This document shows, piece by piece, positions 37,408 to 45,802 of a stretch of 64,000 nucleotides of DNA. The notes under the pieces are model-generated. The model was not told where the DNA came from and did no database searches. It saw nothing but the letters and a program-made list of their open reading frames with translations. The first letter of the stretch is position 1; each line of letters opens with the position of its first letter. The position numbers and the translations under genes were made by a program. Source of the stretch: Pseudomonas sp. Z8(2022) (GTDB lineage: Bacteria; Pseudomonadota; Gammaproteobacteria; Pseudomonadales; Pseudomonadaceae); the NCBI RefSeq assembly GCF_025837155.1, contig NZ_CP107549.1:3224001-3288000 (forward strand), written 5' to 3'.

Positions 37408-40323
37408 TCAGAAACCGCTGTAGAGCAGGCCCAGCGCCACCTGCCGGACCTCCTGCAGATCCACCGGCTTGCTCAGGCAGGCGGACGCACCGCGCGCCCT
37501 GGCATCCTCGAACAGGCGAGCATCAGCTACCGCGCTGATCACCATCACCGGCACTTCGCGCAAGCGCGGCTCGGCACGCATGGCGTCGAGCACTTCCAGG
37601 CCATCGCCATCGGGCAGGTCGATATCCAGCAACACCAGTGCAGGCTCGCTGTTCTGCAACTCGACCAGCGCCCGCTGGCAGGAACCCACTCCGCGAACCT
37701 CGGCGAACTCTCGCAACGATGCCTGCAGAATCTTCATGCAGGCCGGATGATCTTCCACGCACAACACCTGCACCAGGCTGCGTGCCACTTGCTCCGGCAC
37801 ATCGGCTGCTTCGTCGCGAGGGCCTTCTGGGCTGGCAGCACTGGGTATGTCGAGCCAGAAGCGGCTGCCCACGCCGGGCTCGCTACGCACACCGATCTCG
37901 CCATCCATCAGCGTGGCCAGTTCGCGACACAGCACCAGCCCGATACCAGTACCGGGGATGTTCGAGCTTTCACGCCCCAGACGCTGGAATGGCTGGAACA
38001 GCTGCGCCAGCTGCTCGCTCGACAGGCCCGGCCCGGTATCGTCGACCCACAACCGAACGCAGTCGGCACGCACCTCGTAGCCCATGCGAATCGTGCCGCG
38101 CGGACTGTTGTACTTGATCGCGTTGGATAGCAGGTTGAGCAGAATCTGCCGCACCCGCCGTGGATCGCCCTGCACGAACAAGGGCGGATCGGCCGCCTCC
38201 ATCACCTGCAGTTGCAGCTGTTTCTGCTGCACCTCGGGCTGCACCAGCTCGGCACAACCACTGAGCAGTGCGCCGATCTCGATCGGCTGCAGCTGCAACT
38301 GCTGGCGCCGGCTCTCGATGCTCGACAGGTCGAGAATATCGTCCACCAGAGAGGTCAGGTGACGACTGGCATTTACGATTTCACGCGAATAGTCGGCCTC
38401 GAGTTTGGCATCGGGCCTGTCCTGCGCCTCCATCTCGATCAACTGGGCAAAACCGTGGATGGCGTTGAGCGGTGTGCGCAGCTCGTGGCTCATGCTCGAC
38501 AGGAAGCGGCTCTTGGCCTGGCTGGCGGCAAGCGCCTCAAGGCTGGCATGGCGCAGCTCGTCCTCAACTTGCTTGAGCCGGGTGATATCGACATGTGTGC
38601 CGGCGATGCGCAGCGGCCAGCCGTCCTCGTCACGCAGCAGAACCTTGCCTCGACTGAGCAGCCAGACGTACTCGCCGCAGCAATCGAGATAGCGATACTC
38701 GGCGTCGAAGTATTCCTCGCCACTGTCGGCAAACAGCTTGCGCAGATGGCGCAGGCGCTCCAGATCATCAGGGTGTACGCGCTGGTTGAATTCGCTCAAC
38801 GTCAGGTGACTCGCGCCCAAGCCGAAACGCCGCACGAAGCGCTCACTGAGGTCGATGGTGAGATTATGCGCATCGATCTGCCAGAGGCTTTCGGTGGTGC
38901 TCTCAAGCACCAGTTGCAGGATGTTCTGCGCCTCCTGTCGTTCATGCTCACTGGCCTTGAGCTGTTTGCCAGCCTGCTGAACGGCCCCGGCCAGACGACT
39001 GATCTCGGCAATATGGCTGTCCGGCATCGGCGGCGAATAGTTGCCCTGCCCCAGGCTGGTCGCCATGTCGACGATGCCGTCGATGGGCTCAGCCAGCTGG
39101 TTGCTAAGGTGGCGCGAACGCAGCCACATCAGGGCGAAGAACAACAGATAGAACGCAGCCAAGCCGGCGATCAGCAGATAACCAATGTGCAGATAGCGCT
39201 CGGCCAGCTGGTTGGTGTCATGGAAGATCTGCTCCTCGTCCACCACCAGCAGCAGGCGCCAGCCGGTCTGCGGAATCTCGCTCCAGGCGACCAGTTGCTT
39301 GCGGCCGCCCAGCACCACTTCCTGCACGTTGCCGTCGCCCTCATTCATCGCCCGCAGCAACGGCGCCATGCCGTCACGCTTGGCCAGGTTGAAGTCCTCG
39401 GGCTTGAGCACCTCGCGCCGCACGGCCTCCTCGTAGGAGTACTGGGTCAGCTCGCGCAGGCCGAAATCCAGCTCTCCGGCTTTAGGCAACGCCATGATGT
39501 TGTGGTCGTGGCTGACCAGCATCGCATACCCCTGCCAGGGCACGTTGAGTTCGGCGATCTCGCTCAGCATCTGGTTGACAGTCACGTCCAGGCCAACCAC
39601 ACCCTCGAGAAAATCATCGCGATACACCGGGGCGATGGCCGACATCATCCAACCGAGGCCAGCCGGGTCGAGGTAGACCTCGGTCCACATCACCTTGCGC
39701 TGCGGGTTGTGCTGGGCATCGGCGAGGTAATAGAAGTTGTAGTCGGGTATCACCATATCGTGGGGATACTGGGCGGGCGTATAGAACCAGGGATAGATGC
39801 GGTTGTAGCTGTCCCAAGAGTTGAAATAGAGAGCCGCCACCAGCGGGTTGGCCTGCTGGATCGAACGCATCAGCGGGTCCACCTGCGACAGGCGCATGAC
39901 CTTGGCGTGATCCTGCTTCGCCGCAGGCGTGCTGTTGGCATAGAAGGACGCGGCGCGACCATCATCGCTGCGCGTATAGAAGACGCCACTGTCAGTCATC
40001 GCATGACGCCGGCGCTCAAGTTCATCCGCCTGGAAACGCGTGTCGAGCAGCGCCTCATGCGTCGCATCGCGAAAGACCTGCACCAGCGACTCGATGGAGC
40101 GCAGACGCCCATCGATGATCTGCCCTTCCCGCAACGCGGCGCTGGCGAGATCCTTCACTGCCGTCTCCTGCAGGTGTTCGATCTGCGCGTCACGAATCGC
40201 CTGGTTGCTCAGCAGATACACCGCGATCAGTACCGACTCAACGAGAATCAGCGGGATCAGCGCACTTTGCACGAACGCTCGCCAGATCCACTGACGCAGA
40301 GGGTTGCGGCTAGAACTCGGCAT
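37408..40323 (-). CDS. Hybrid sensor histidine kinase with dCache, PAS and receiver domains
   Basis: 971 residues. Order: first membrane helix (SALIPLILVESVLIAVYLL), a dCache-type periplasmic sensor (about 40-370), second helix (YLLIAGLAAFYLLFFALM), HAMP-like linker, PAS/PAC domain (about 470-590), HisKA with SHELRTPLNAIHGF, HATPase with NLLSNAIKYN (N box), DTGPGLS (G1) and GTGIGLVL (G2), and a C-terminal receiver with the acceptor Asp in LVLLDIDLPDGDG and Lys in CLSKPVD. Phosphoryl transfer would go from His to the internal Asp and then to a separate Hpt protein. AAAGGAG precedes the start. No partner regulator is nearby, so the signal and target are unknown. Confidence 0.92.
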   Translation of the reverse strand: MPSSSRNPLRQWIWRAFVQSALIPLILVESVLIAVYLLSNQAIRDAQIEHLQETAVKDLASAALREGQIIDGRLRSIESLVQVFRDATHEALLDTRFQADELERRRHAMTDSGVFYTRSDDGRAASFYANSTPAAKQDHAKVMRLSQVDPLMRSIQQANPLVAALYFNSWDSYNRIYPWFYTPAQYPHDMVIPDYNFYYLADAQHNPQRKVMWTEVYLDPAGLGWMMSAIAPVYRDDFLEGVVGLDVTVNQMLSEIAELNVPWQGYAMLVSHDHNIMALPKAGELDFGLRELTQYSYEEAVRREVLKPEDFNLAKRDGMAPLLRAMNEGDGNVQEVVLGGRKQLVAWSEIPQTGWRLLLVVDEEQIFHDTNQLAERYLHIGYLLIAGLAAFYLLFFALMWLRSRHLSNQLAEPIDGIVDMATSLGQGNYSPPMPDSHIAEISRLAGAVQQAGKQLKASEHERQEAQNILQLVLESTTESLWQIDAHNLTIDLSERFVRRFGLGASHLTLSEFNQRVHPDDLERLRHLRKLFADSGEEYFDAEYRYLDCCGEYVWLLSRGKVLLRDEDGWPLRIAGTHVDITRLKQVEDELRHASLEALAASQAKSRFLSSMSHELRTPLNAIHGFAQLIEMEAQDRPDAKLEADYSREIVNASRHLTSLVDDILDLSSIESRRQQLQLQPIEIGALLSGCAELVQPEVQQKQLQLQVMEAADPPLFVQGDPRRVRQILLNLLSNAIKYNSPRGTIRMGYEVRADCVRLWVDDTGPGLSSEQLAQLFQPFQRLGRESSNIPGTGIGLVLCRELATLMDGEIGVRSEPGVGSRFWLDIPSAASPEGPRDEAADVPEQVARSLVQVLCVEDHPACMKILQASLREFAEVRGVGSCQRALVELQNSEPALVLLDIDLPDGDGLEVLDAMRAEPRLREVPVMVISAVADARLFEDARARGASACLSKPVDLQEVRQVALGLLYSGF

Positions 40324-40451
40324 TACGGCTCCTTTCCAGAGGTCGCGGGCAGACGCGAGGCGCCATCATAGCTTCCCGAGACGGAATCCGCAGTCGACGC
40401 AGGGGAACCTTTGGCGTAGACTCCCGTCGTAGTTGTAACCACGAAAGTTTT

Positions 40452-40808
40452 GGGGCCGATTAGGATTCGACGCCGGTAGCGAAACTTGAGGGGCATGCCG
40501 AGTAGGTGACAGTTCTCGTAAATCCGCTGCCACAACTTCATAGTTGCCAACGACGACAACTACGCTCTGGCCGCCTAAGGGCGCCAGCTGACCCTAGGGG
40601 ATGCCTGTAAACCCGAAGATCTGGTCAGTCATATAGAACAGGATCGCCGCCAAGTTCGCTGCAGACGTAACGGCTAAAACTCATGCAGCTCGCTCCAAGC
40701 ACCCTGCCACTCGGGCGGCGCGGAGTTAACTCAATAGAGATGGCTAAGCATGTAGAACCAATAGCGGAGAGCTGGCGGACGGGGGTTCAAATCCCCCCGG
40801 CTCCACCA
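40452..40808 (+). ncRNA. ssrA: tmRNA
   Basis: The 5' end GGGGCCGATTAGGATTCGAC and the 3' end GGTTCAAATCCCCCCGGCTC followed by CACCA form the tRNA-like domain. The internal reading frame at 40546-40578 encodes ANDDNYALAA and a TAA stop, the Pseudomonas tag. tmRNA with SmpB releases stalled ribosomes and tags the nascent chains for proteolysis. CCA is encoded. The 3' end is a common integration site, and a truncated integrase lies just downstream. Confidence 0.97.
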
Positions 40809-40814
40809 AATACA

Positions 40815-40847
40815 GTCTGAAACCCGTCTAAACCGCGGGTTTCAGAC
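40815..40847 (+). terminator. Hairpin downstream of ssrA
   Basis: GTCTGAAACCC (40815-40825) pairs with GGGTTTCAGAC (40837-40847) around an 11-base loop. There is no U-tract. It probably marks the ssrA transcript end or processing site. Confidence 0.6.
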
Positions 40848-40907
40848 ACGATTTGATGGCAATGGATTTCACACAGTCCAACTGTGAATCCAAATAGGTA
40901 TGCCATC

Positions 40908-41833
40908 ATGTCCAAGCGTCAAAGCAAAACCGGTGTTCAGCACCTGGTCTATCAAGCCAAAACCGGCTTTCAGTACTACCTCACCTTTCCCAAGCATTTC
41001 GCGCTCAACCCACAGCTACCAGCGCAAATCCGCTGGTCTCTGGGTTATGACGAAGCGCTTGCTCGCAACCTGGCTGCGCATCTGAACCTGCGGTTCAAGC
41101 AATTCCTGCAAAAAACCAATGAGGACCGTGTTCGATTCTCCTCGCATAACGTTCTCTTCGAGCTCGAAGAACTACACCACCTCGTGCAGCAAAATTTGGA
41201 GAGCACGCGGATGGTGTGGCGTATTCGCCCCTCTCCCAGCAAGCTCGCATCCATTGACCCCACGCCGGGCTATGAGCGTTTGATGAGGGAATGCCAAGAG
41301 CACCCGGTTCTCTTTACTGAAGAGCCGGGCGGAGAAATACACTTCGCGCTGTTCCCTAGTCAGAAGCTAACGAAAGTCCTCAATATCGGCTTCACGCGCT
41401 TCGACTGGCCTCTCGGTACTCGCGACCCCGCAGTGGCAAACAGCGCAGCGATCTACATCTACAACGCCATCACAGCTCTAGAGACGCTGCCGCTCACAGG
41501 TATCCGTTACGCCCCCGGGCATCCTCTCGTCTCTCTGATGTCGTTCTATGAATATCTGTGCTTCGCGCGCCCGGACCAGGGCCGGAATCTGCTGCACATT
41601 CCGCCGAGCCTGCCCCAATCTGCATACGCCGTCGGCTTCTGGCTGAATCAGCAGCAAGTGGACATCGACTCGCTTGAAATCTGCAGTCGTTTCGTAGTCG
41701 TGCAAGAAGAAAGCGGGCTTTATTCTCTGCGTATTCCGCTCAGCCACCCTCGCCTGAAAGCGAACCCTCAGCGCCCGTCTGAAATCAATGTCGAACTGCT
41801 GACCAGTTCGCCGATCGTCGCGTTGCTGATGAT
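40908..41833 (+). pseudogene. Truncated site-specific integrase next to tmRNA
   Basis: About 309 codons of host-element sequence, then 17 codons read into the IS element to a stop at 41883-41885. The N-terminus (VQHLVYQAKTGFQYYLTFPK, LGYDEALARNLAAHLN) resembles the N-terminal region of large tyrosine recombinases that integrate at ssrA in Pseudomonas. No catalytic R-HxxR-Y region is present, so the C-terminal half was lost when the IS arrived or by a later deletion. Position, direction and truncation together support an inactivated integrase; the family call rests on the N-terminal half only. Confidence 0.6.
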
Positions 41834-41895
41834 GGGTTCTACCCAGTTAACACGGACACTTTCGAGTAAGCTCATACCGAGCTGAAGGAGTGTTC

Positions 41896-42192
41896 ATGAA
41901 GCGCAAGAAATACAGTCCCGAGTTCAAGCGGGAAGCCATCGAGTTGGTTCGTCGTTCAGGGGCGAGCTGTCGACAAGTGGCCCTGGAGATTGGTGTGGCT
42001 CCGAACCTGCTCACACGCTGGGTTCGAGAAGCACAGCCAGGCACAGAAAAGGCCTTTCCCGGAACCGGTAGTCCGCGAGATGAGGAGCTTGCCCGCCTCA
42101 AGCGTGAGTTGGCCCGGGTCACCAAGGAACGTGATTTTTTAAGAGACGCGGCAGCGTACTTTGCCAAGGAGTCATCGAGCGGTACACGGTGA
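41896..42192 (+). CDS. IS3-family transposase OrfA
   Basis: 98 residues: an N-terminal helix-turn-helix ([19 protein letters not shown], then [20 protein letters not shown]) that binds the inverted repeats, and a C-terminal leucine-zipper-like helix ([20 protein letters not shown]). AAGGAG precedes ATG 41896. A slippery heptamer TTTTTTA at 42135-42141 is correctly phased (T TTT TTA) for -1 frameshifting into the orfB frame, which is open from there on, so an OrfAB fusion transposase can be made. Confidence 0.9.
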   Translation: MKRKKYSPEFKREAIELVRRSGASCRQVALEIGVAPNLLTRWVREAQPGTEKAFPGTGSPRDEELARLKRELARVTKERDFLRDAAAYFAKESSSGTR

Positions 42193-43049
42193 TCCAGCGC
42201 TGCCGCAACGAGTACCCGGTACGCCTGATGTGCCGTTGCCTGAAGGTTTCCGCCAGCGGCTACTATGCCTGGCAGGATCGCGAGCCAAGCTCACGTGCTC
42301 AAGAGAATGCGCGCCTGGTGAGGCGCATTCGTGAGATTCACGAAGACAGCCGTGGTGTCATCGGAGCACCACGCATGCACGAGGATCTGCGCGACGAGGG
42401 CGAAACCGTCAGCCTGAATCGCGTTGCTCGCCTGATGGCGGCTGAGCAAATTCAAGGCTGGCCACGCCGGAAGCGGCGTGGCTTTGGGAGAGTGGCCAGC
42501 AGCCGTCCAGCAGGCGTGAAAAACCTGCTGGAGCGCGACTTCACCGCGCAGGAACCAGAGCGCAAGTGGGTCACGGACATCACGGAAATCGCCACCCAGG
42601 AAGGCAAACTCTTTCTATGCGTGGTGCTCGACTTGTACAGCAAGCTGGTGATCGGTTGGTCGATGCACCACCGCCAGGATCGGCAGATGGTGATTCGAGC
42701 GGTGGAGATGGCGATCTGGCAGCGCCAGGGTGACTGGTCAGTGATCCTGCATTCGGATCGCGGCAGCCAATTCACCAGCGCCGACTACCAGCGCTTTCTG
42801 AATCGCAACACGCTGGTTTGCAGCATGAGTGCCGTCGGGCACTGCGGCGACAACGCTGCCTGTGAAGGCTTCTTCGGTCAGCTCAAACGGGAGCGCGTTG
42901 TCCATCAGTCATATCGAACTCGTGATGAAGCACGAGCGGATCTCTTCGACTACATCGAGCGGTTTCATAACCCACGAATGCGTCGTAGAGTCGCCCGGCA
43001 AGATCTGAAGTTTTCAGCCCTTTTCAAACCGTCCGTGGAAATGGGGTAG
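42189..43049 (+). CDS. IS3-family transposase OrfB (DDE integrase core)
   Basis: 286 residues from a GTG overlapping the orfA stop. An N-terminal HTH_21 region ([20 protein letters not shown]) is followed by the rve core: first Asp in WVTDITEI, second Asp in [11 protein letters not shown], and the Glu in [14 protein letters not shown], then IERFHNP. All three catalytic acids are present, so the element may be active. The functional enzyme is normally the OrfAB fusion made by frameshifting. Confidence 0.92.
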   Translation: MIQRCRNEYPVRLMCRCLKVSASGYYAWQDREPSSRAQENARLVRRIREIHEDSRGVIGAPRMHEDLRDEGETVSLNRVARLMAAEQIQGWPRRKRRGFGRVASSRPAGVKNLLERDFTAQEPERKWVTDITEIATQEGKLFLCVVLDLYSKLVIGWSMHHRQDRQMVIRAVEMAIWQRQGDWSVILHSDRGSQFTSADYQRFLNRNTLVCSMSAVGHCGDNAACEGFFGQLKRERVVHQSYRTRDEARADLFDYIERFHNPRMRRRVARQDLKFSALFKPSVEMG

Positions 43050-43055
43050 AACCCC

Positions 43056-43234
43056 TTCACCGGCACCTGGTGTGAAGCACTCGATGGTGCGCGTGCCTGC
43101 CCGCCGGAAGATGTGGGGGCGTGCCGGGTTACCTAGACTTCTTGGCTTCAGGTGGCAGCTTTGATCCCGAGCTGTTTGACCGACGCGCCGCCAACGCGGC
43201 GGTGCAGCGGATCTGCAACAACTTCTGGGGCTGA
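43056..43234 (+). pseudogene. C-terminal fragment of a plasmid pRiA4b ORF-3-like protein
   Basis: Right after the IS, one frame reads WCEALDGARACPPEDVG, the conserved C-terminal motif of pRiA4b ORF-3 family proteins. It then shifts by one base within a run of five G at about 43117-43121, and continues as VPGYLDFLASGGSFDPELF to a TGA at 43232-43234. The 5' part is missing at the IS border and the single-base loss breaks the rest. The family is a common accessory gene of plasmids and islands with no established function. Confidence 0.75.
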
Positions 43235-43262
43235 AGCCAGTGCCGCCAAGAGGCGCTACCGC

Positions 43263-43364
43263 TTAATCCGCAGTACCGCCATAGGCCAGCCGGGCAAGCC
43301 CGAGCAGTGCGGGCAGCACCAGTGCCAGGGGTAAAAGATCGCTAAGGGTGGGCAGCAAGATCAT
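43263..43364 (-). CDS. Very small hydrophobic protein (33 aa)
   Basis: 33 codons, too short for normal gene calling. AGGAGG lies seven bases before the ATG, an ideal ribosome-binding site. The peptide begins MILLPTLSDLLPLALVLPAL and ends LARLAYGGTAD: one membrane-spanning helix with a short polar tail. The ribosome-binding site is part of the palindrome AGGAGGTCCTCCT, so it could be masked by pairing. It may be a small membrane protein, a leader peptide or a toxin-like peptide. Existence is inferred from the ribosome-binding site and composition only. Confidence 0.5.
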   Translation of the reverse strand: MILLPTLSDLLPLALVLPALLGLARLAYGGTAD

Positions 43365-43510
43365 AGGAGGTCCTCCTGGTCGGTTGCCCCAACCTAGCGA
43401 GAACCACCCGCCGGGGCGATCTGTCTACTTTTCGCCTGTAAACAATCCGTGCAGACCCCGTCCCCCCCTGGCGACGAGCGCGCCTTGCCGGAATGACGGA
43501 GGCTCGAAAA

Positions 43511-43526
43511 CTGTACACAAATACAG
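43511..43526 (+). promoter_or_regulatory. LexA (SOS) box
   Basis: CTGTACACAAATACAG: perfect CTGT-N8-ACAG. It lies 17 bases upstream of the ATG of the umuD remnant, the normal place for the operator of a mutagenic repair operon. Confidence 0.88.
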
Positions 43527-43543
43527 TTATCGGTCAGACCGTT

Positions 43544-44031
43544 ATGAGTAACGCCCTTATCCTCGGACCACTGCAGCGCAGCGGCACCGCCCTCCCTCTC
43601 TTCGATGCACGCATCCCGGTCGACTTTCCCAGCCCTGCGCTTGATCACATGGAGCACAAGCTGTCGCTCGATGCATCGCTGGATCTGCAGACCCCGTATA
43701 CCCAACCGATGACAGACGACTGATCATCTAGGCCGTTCAGACTGGGCTGAAGCCGCTGTACCGCGAAGGTTTCAGCTACACCAAGACGCAGGTGCTGCTA
43801 TTGGATCTCTGCCGAAAGAATGAGTACACACCGGATCTGCTCGCCCCAGAGCAGCCCATCAGAACCGAGCGACTGATGAGCACCCTGGATGCGATCAACA
43901 GCCGCTGGGGGCGGGGCACATTGCAGCCAGGAAGAACTGCCAAGCCTGCGGAGTGGTCAATGCGCAGAGAGTTTCTGTCACCCGCCTACACCACGCGCTG
44001 GGCAGAGCTGCTGAGGGTTAGCGCCCGATAA
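43544..44031 (+). pseudogene. umuDC-type translesion operon with large internal deletion
   Basis: 43544-43723 starts like UmuD (ALILGPLQRSGTALPLFDAR, then FPSPALDHMEHKLSLDASLD) but stops after 59 residues, before the Ser-Lys self-cleavage site. From 43741 another frame reads as the last part of UmuC: GLKPLYREGFSYTKTQVLLL, then TERLMSTLDAINSRWGRGTL, WSMRREFLSPAYTTRWAEL and a TAA at 44029-44031. Everything between (most of UmuD and the UmuC polymerase domain) is gone. The intact SOS box upstream shows the former control. UmuD'2C is an error-prone DNA polymerase; this copy cannot function. Confidence 0.85.
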
Positions 44032-44040
44032 ACTCACTTA

Positions 44041-44919
44041 TCAGCAGGCCGCATGCAGAGCCGTTGAGCGAGATCTCACATAACCCGCATGTGTTGCTCG
44101 AATCTTCGATAGATCTGCGTCCGTTGCCGGCCTGACCTTCACGGCCTCGGCCCGCCCATAACGCTTGTCACCGTAGCGTCCAATAGAGTCCGTTGCCTGG
44201 TGCCCCATCACATATGCCATCTCGACTCTGGACATACCTGAGGCCTTCATATTCGCACCAAACTGGTGGCGCAGCGTGTACATGCTGGGAGGTTTGCCCC
44301 GCGAGAAAACCTCTTTTGCGGCTTCATGGATCGCCATTCGGATAGAGTCCAGACTCCGGACGTCAGAGCGAAACGCCTCTAGCGCGTTACGCACAAGCAG
44401 GCAGAAGTCTTGATCAGCCTCCAGCACCCGATCAGCGCCACGTAGTCCACCATGGCTATGTTTGGCACCAAGAACGTGGATCCTCGTACCTTCAATACTG
44501 ATGTCACTCAGCTCGCATGGACGGGCCCCAGTCATACAGATCAGCATTAGCGCCCCAGCCTCAACCCCCAGTCCCTTGGCTAAAAGCGCCCTCACCCATT
44601 TGGCGAAATCGTCATCAGAAATTCTCTGCCGCCGCGCCTGCTTGCGCTTGCGAGGCAAGCCCAGAACGGTAACCGGGTTGAGCGTCCGATTGATCTCCTG
44701 CGCAATCCAGAAATGCCCCCTGAGCTTCTGGTCCAAGGCCAATGCATTACGCAACCGCCTGAAGTAGTCAGGCCGGTACTCGGGGGCAGCACGCAGCAGC
44801 GCGCCGATGATGCGGAACTCATCCAACTCATCCAGCGCAGAGACAGGGATTTCTGGAAAGCGTGTCGTATAAAAGTGGGTAGCTAGTGAGCGGTAAGCAG
44901 TTTGAGTATCGGTGTTCAT
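44041..44919 (-). CDS. Tyrosine recombinase/integrase
   Basis: 292 residues. Catalytic-domain landmarks: first Arg in CMTGARPCELSDI, the HxxR-type box as YTLRHQFGANMK, and a late MGHQATDSIGRYGDKRYG with the His and the probable nucleophilic Tyr. The N-terminal part is a helical SAM-like core-binding region. It appears intact. Its 3' end abuts the umuC remnant by 9 bases. An approximate direct repeat of about 20 bases flanks the gene (44072-44091 inside its 3' end, 44948-44969 upstream of its start). Its target site is unknown. Confidence 0.85.
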   Translation of the reverse strand: MNTDTQTAYRSLATHFYTTRFPEIPVSALDELDEFRIIGALLRAAPEYRPDYFRRLRNALALDQKLRGHFWIAQEINRTLNPVTVLGLPRKRKQARRQRISDDDFAKWVRALLAKGLGVEAGALMLICMTGARPCELSDISIEGTRIHVLGAKHSHGGLRGADRVLEADQDFCLLVRNALEAFRSDVRSLDSIRMAIHEAAKEVFSRGKPPSMYTLRHQFGANMKASGMSRVEMAYVMGHQATDSIGRYGDKRYGRAEAVKVRPATDADLSKIRATHAGYVRSRSTALHAAC

Positions 44920-45398
44920 GCTGATTCTTCTTTTTATGTGTACGAACGATCTCGCACATAACCAGCATGCTTAATGAGCAAAAGCTATTGCAATAGGAAA
45001 ATCAATTATTTTTGCATAACGAAGATTGAATGAACGTCAAGGCAGACAGCCTTTTCCAGTGTGGACATAGGTTCGTTGATTGAAGACGAACCTCATCCTA
45101 TCTATAGGCAGACGCCCCCCGGAAGCGGCATGACGCGCTCGGGTCTGCTTTACGAAGTGGTATCGGGACGCTGTGCGTATCGCCAGTACATCAAGAACCG
45201 CAAAAGCATGTCGACAAGCGCGTGGTTGCGATCGCCCGTAGCCATCCAGCCGCCGCGCTGGGTGAACGTTTCCCTCGTCCCGCAGGCTCCCGCAAGCCCT
45301 CCCAGACTTTTCCTGACACAGGAAAAAGCCCGACGACCGTCATTGAGAGCAGGCGAAATCGGGCGCTATACTGTATACATAAACAGTATAGGTGCACC
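44920..45398. other. Gene-free stretch with AT-rich part and repeat copy
   Basis: 479 bases without a credible gene. The first 140 bases are AT-rich compared with the surroundings and should hold the integrase promoter. They contain GATCTC-GCACATAACCAGCATG (44948-44969), a near copy of a sequence inside the integrase 3' end. The remainder has no recognisable feature until the SOS box at 45371. The frames over 45061-45420 look like noise. Confidence 0.55.
45371..45386 (+). promoter_or_regulatory. LexA (SOS) box
   Basis: CTGTATACATAAACAG: perfect CTGT-N8-ACAG with an AT-rich centre like strong LexA sites. It lies 12 bases before the ATG of the 115-residue gene, preceded by TATA sequence that may be the -10 element. 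Confidence 0.88.
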
Positions 45399-45746
45399 AT
45401 GCGGGACGACGATGACCTAAAAGATTTAGCCTTCCTTTTCGGCTCACCCTCAGAAGCCCAGATGTGGAAGCAACACGCCGTTCTGATCGAAGCAGAATTG
45501 GAGATGGTGCAAACGGAGCTATCTAAGGCAAGACGAGATATCAAGCGACTCGTTGATATGAACCAGACGGCCGTTGATGAGCTGGCTGTCCTGAAGGTCG
45601 CTCATGCTGCCTTGCATAAGGAAAAGATGAGGCTCTATGTCGACTACGTACAGCTCCAGAACAAGCTGACCTATGGTCGTCCAAACGCCCGCACGCCCTG
45701 GAAAGACGATGTTTTTCCCCAAAGCCCGCCCCCGCCGCCACGATAG
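45399..45746 (+). CDS. SOS-controlled coiled-coil protein of unknown function
   Basis: 115 residues. An acidic start (MRDDDDLKDLAFLFG) leads into a long amphipathic helix from about residue 28 to 95 (IEAELEMVQTELSKARRDIK, VDELAVLKVAHAALHKEKMR) with heptad-like Leu/Val/Ile spacing, then a Pro-rich tail ending SPPPPPR. No signal peptide or membrane segment. The LexA box directly upstream implies induction by DNA damage. It stands alone on its strand inside the decayed island. I recognise no family. A role in island mobilisation or repair is inference from regulation and place. Confidence 0.7.
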   Translation: MRDDDDLKDLAFLFGSPSEAQMWKQHAVLIEAELEMVQTELSKARRDIKRLVDMNQTAVDELAVLKVAHAALHKEKMRLYVDYVQLQNKLTYGRPNARTPWKDDVFPQSPPPPPR

Positions 45747-45802
45747 GCGAACCATCTTGACCTTCCTCATGTTCAGCTTGGATGCCCAGCGTGACTATGT
45801 CG

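Larger units (their letters stand above)
41834..43054 (+). mobile_element. IS3-family insertion sequence
   Basis: About 1.22 kb. Terminal inverted repeats: left GGGTTCTACCC-AGTT-AACACGGAC from 41834, and the right end, read on the minus strand from 43054, GGGTTCTACCC-CATT-TCCACGGAC. They agree at about 20 of 24 positions. Inside are overlapping orfA and orfB as in IS3 elements. I see no target-site duplication: the bases before the left end (TGAT) and after the right end (CTTC) differ. The left flank is the truncated integrase, the right flank an unrelated gene fragment. Confidence 0.85.

Noticed and set aside
38212..40371. 719-codon open frame on the plus strand
   Set aside because: It is the complement of the hybrid sensor kinase, whose domains are all recognisable on the minus strand.
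40323..40559. 78-codon minus-strand frame over the start of tmRNA
   Set aside because: It lies across the structured ssrA gene and the kinase promoter; nothing supports translation.
40785..40808. Search for a second copy of the ssrA 3' end as a right attachment site
   Set aside because: I found no convincing repeat of this sequence between 41 and 64 kb by eye, so no attachment-site pair is claimed.
45061..45420. 119-codon open frame before the SOS-boxed gene
   Set aside because: It runs through the SOS box and promoter, has no ribosome-binding site and no recognisable domain.
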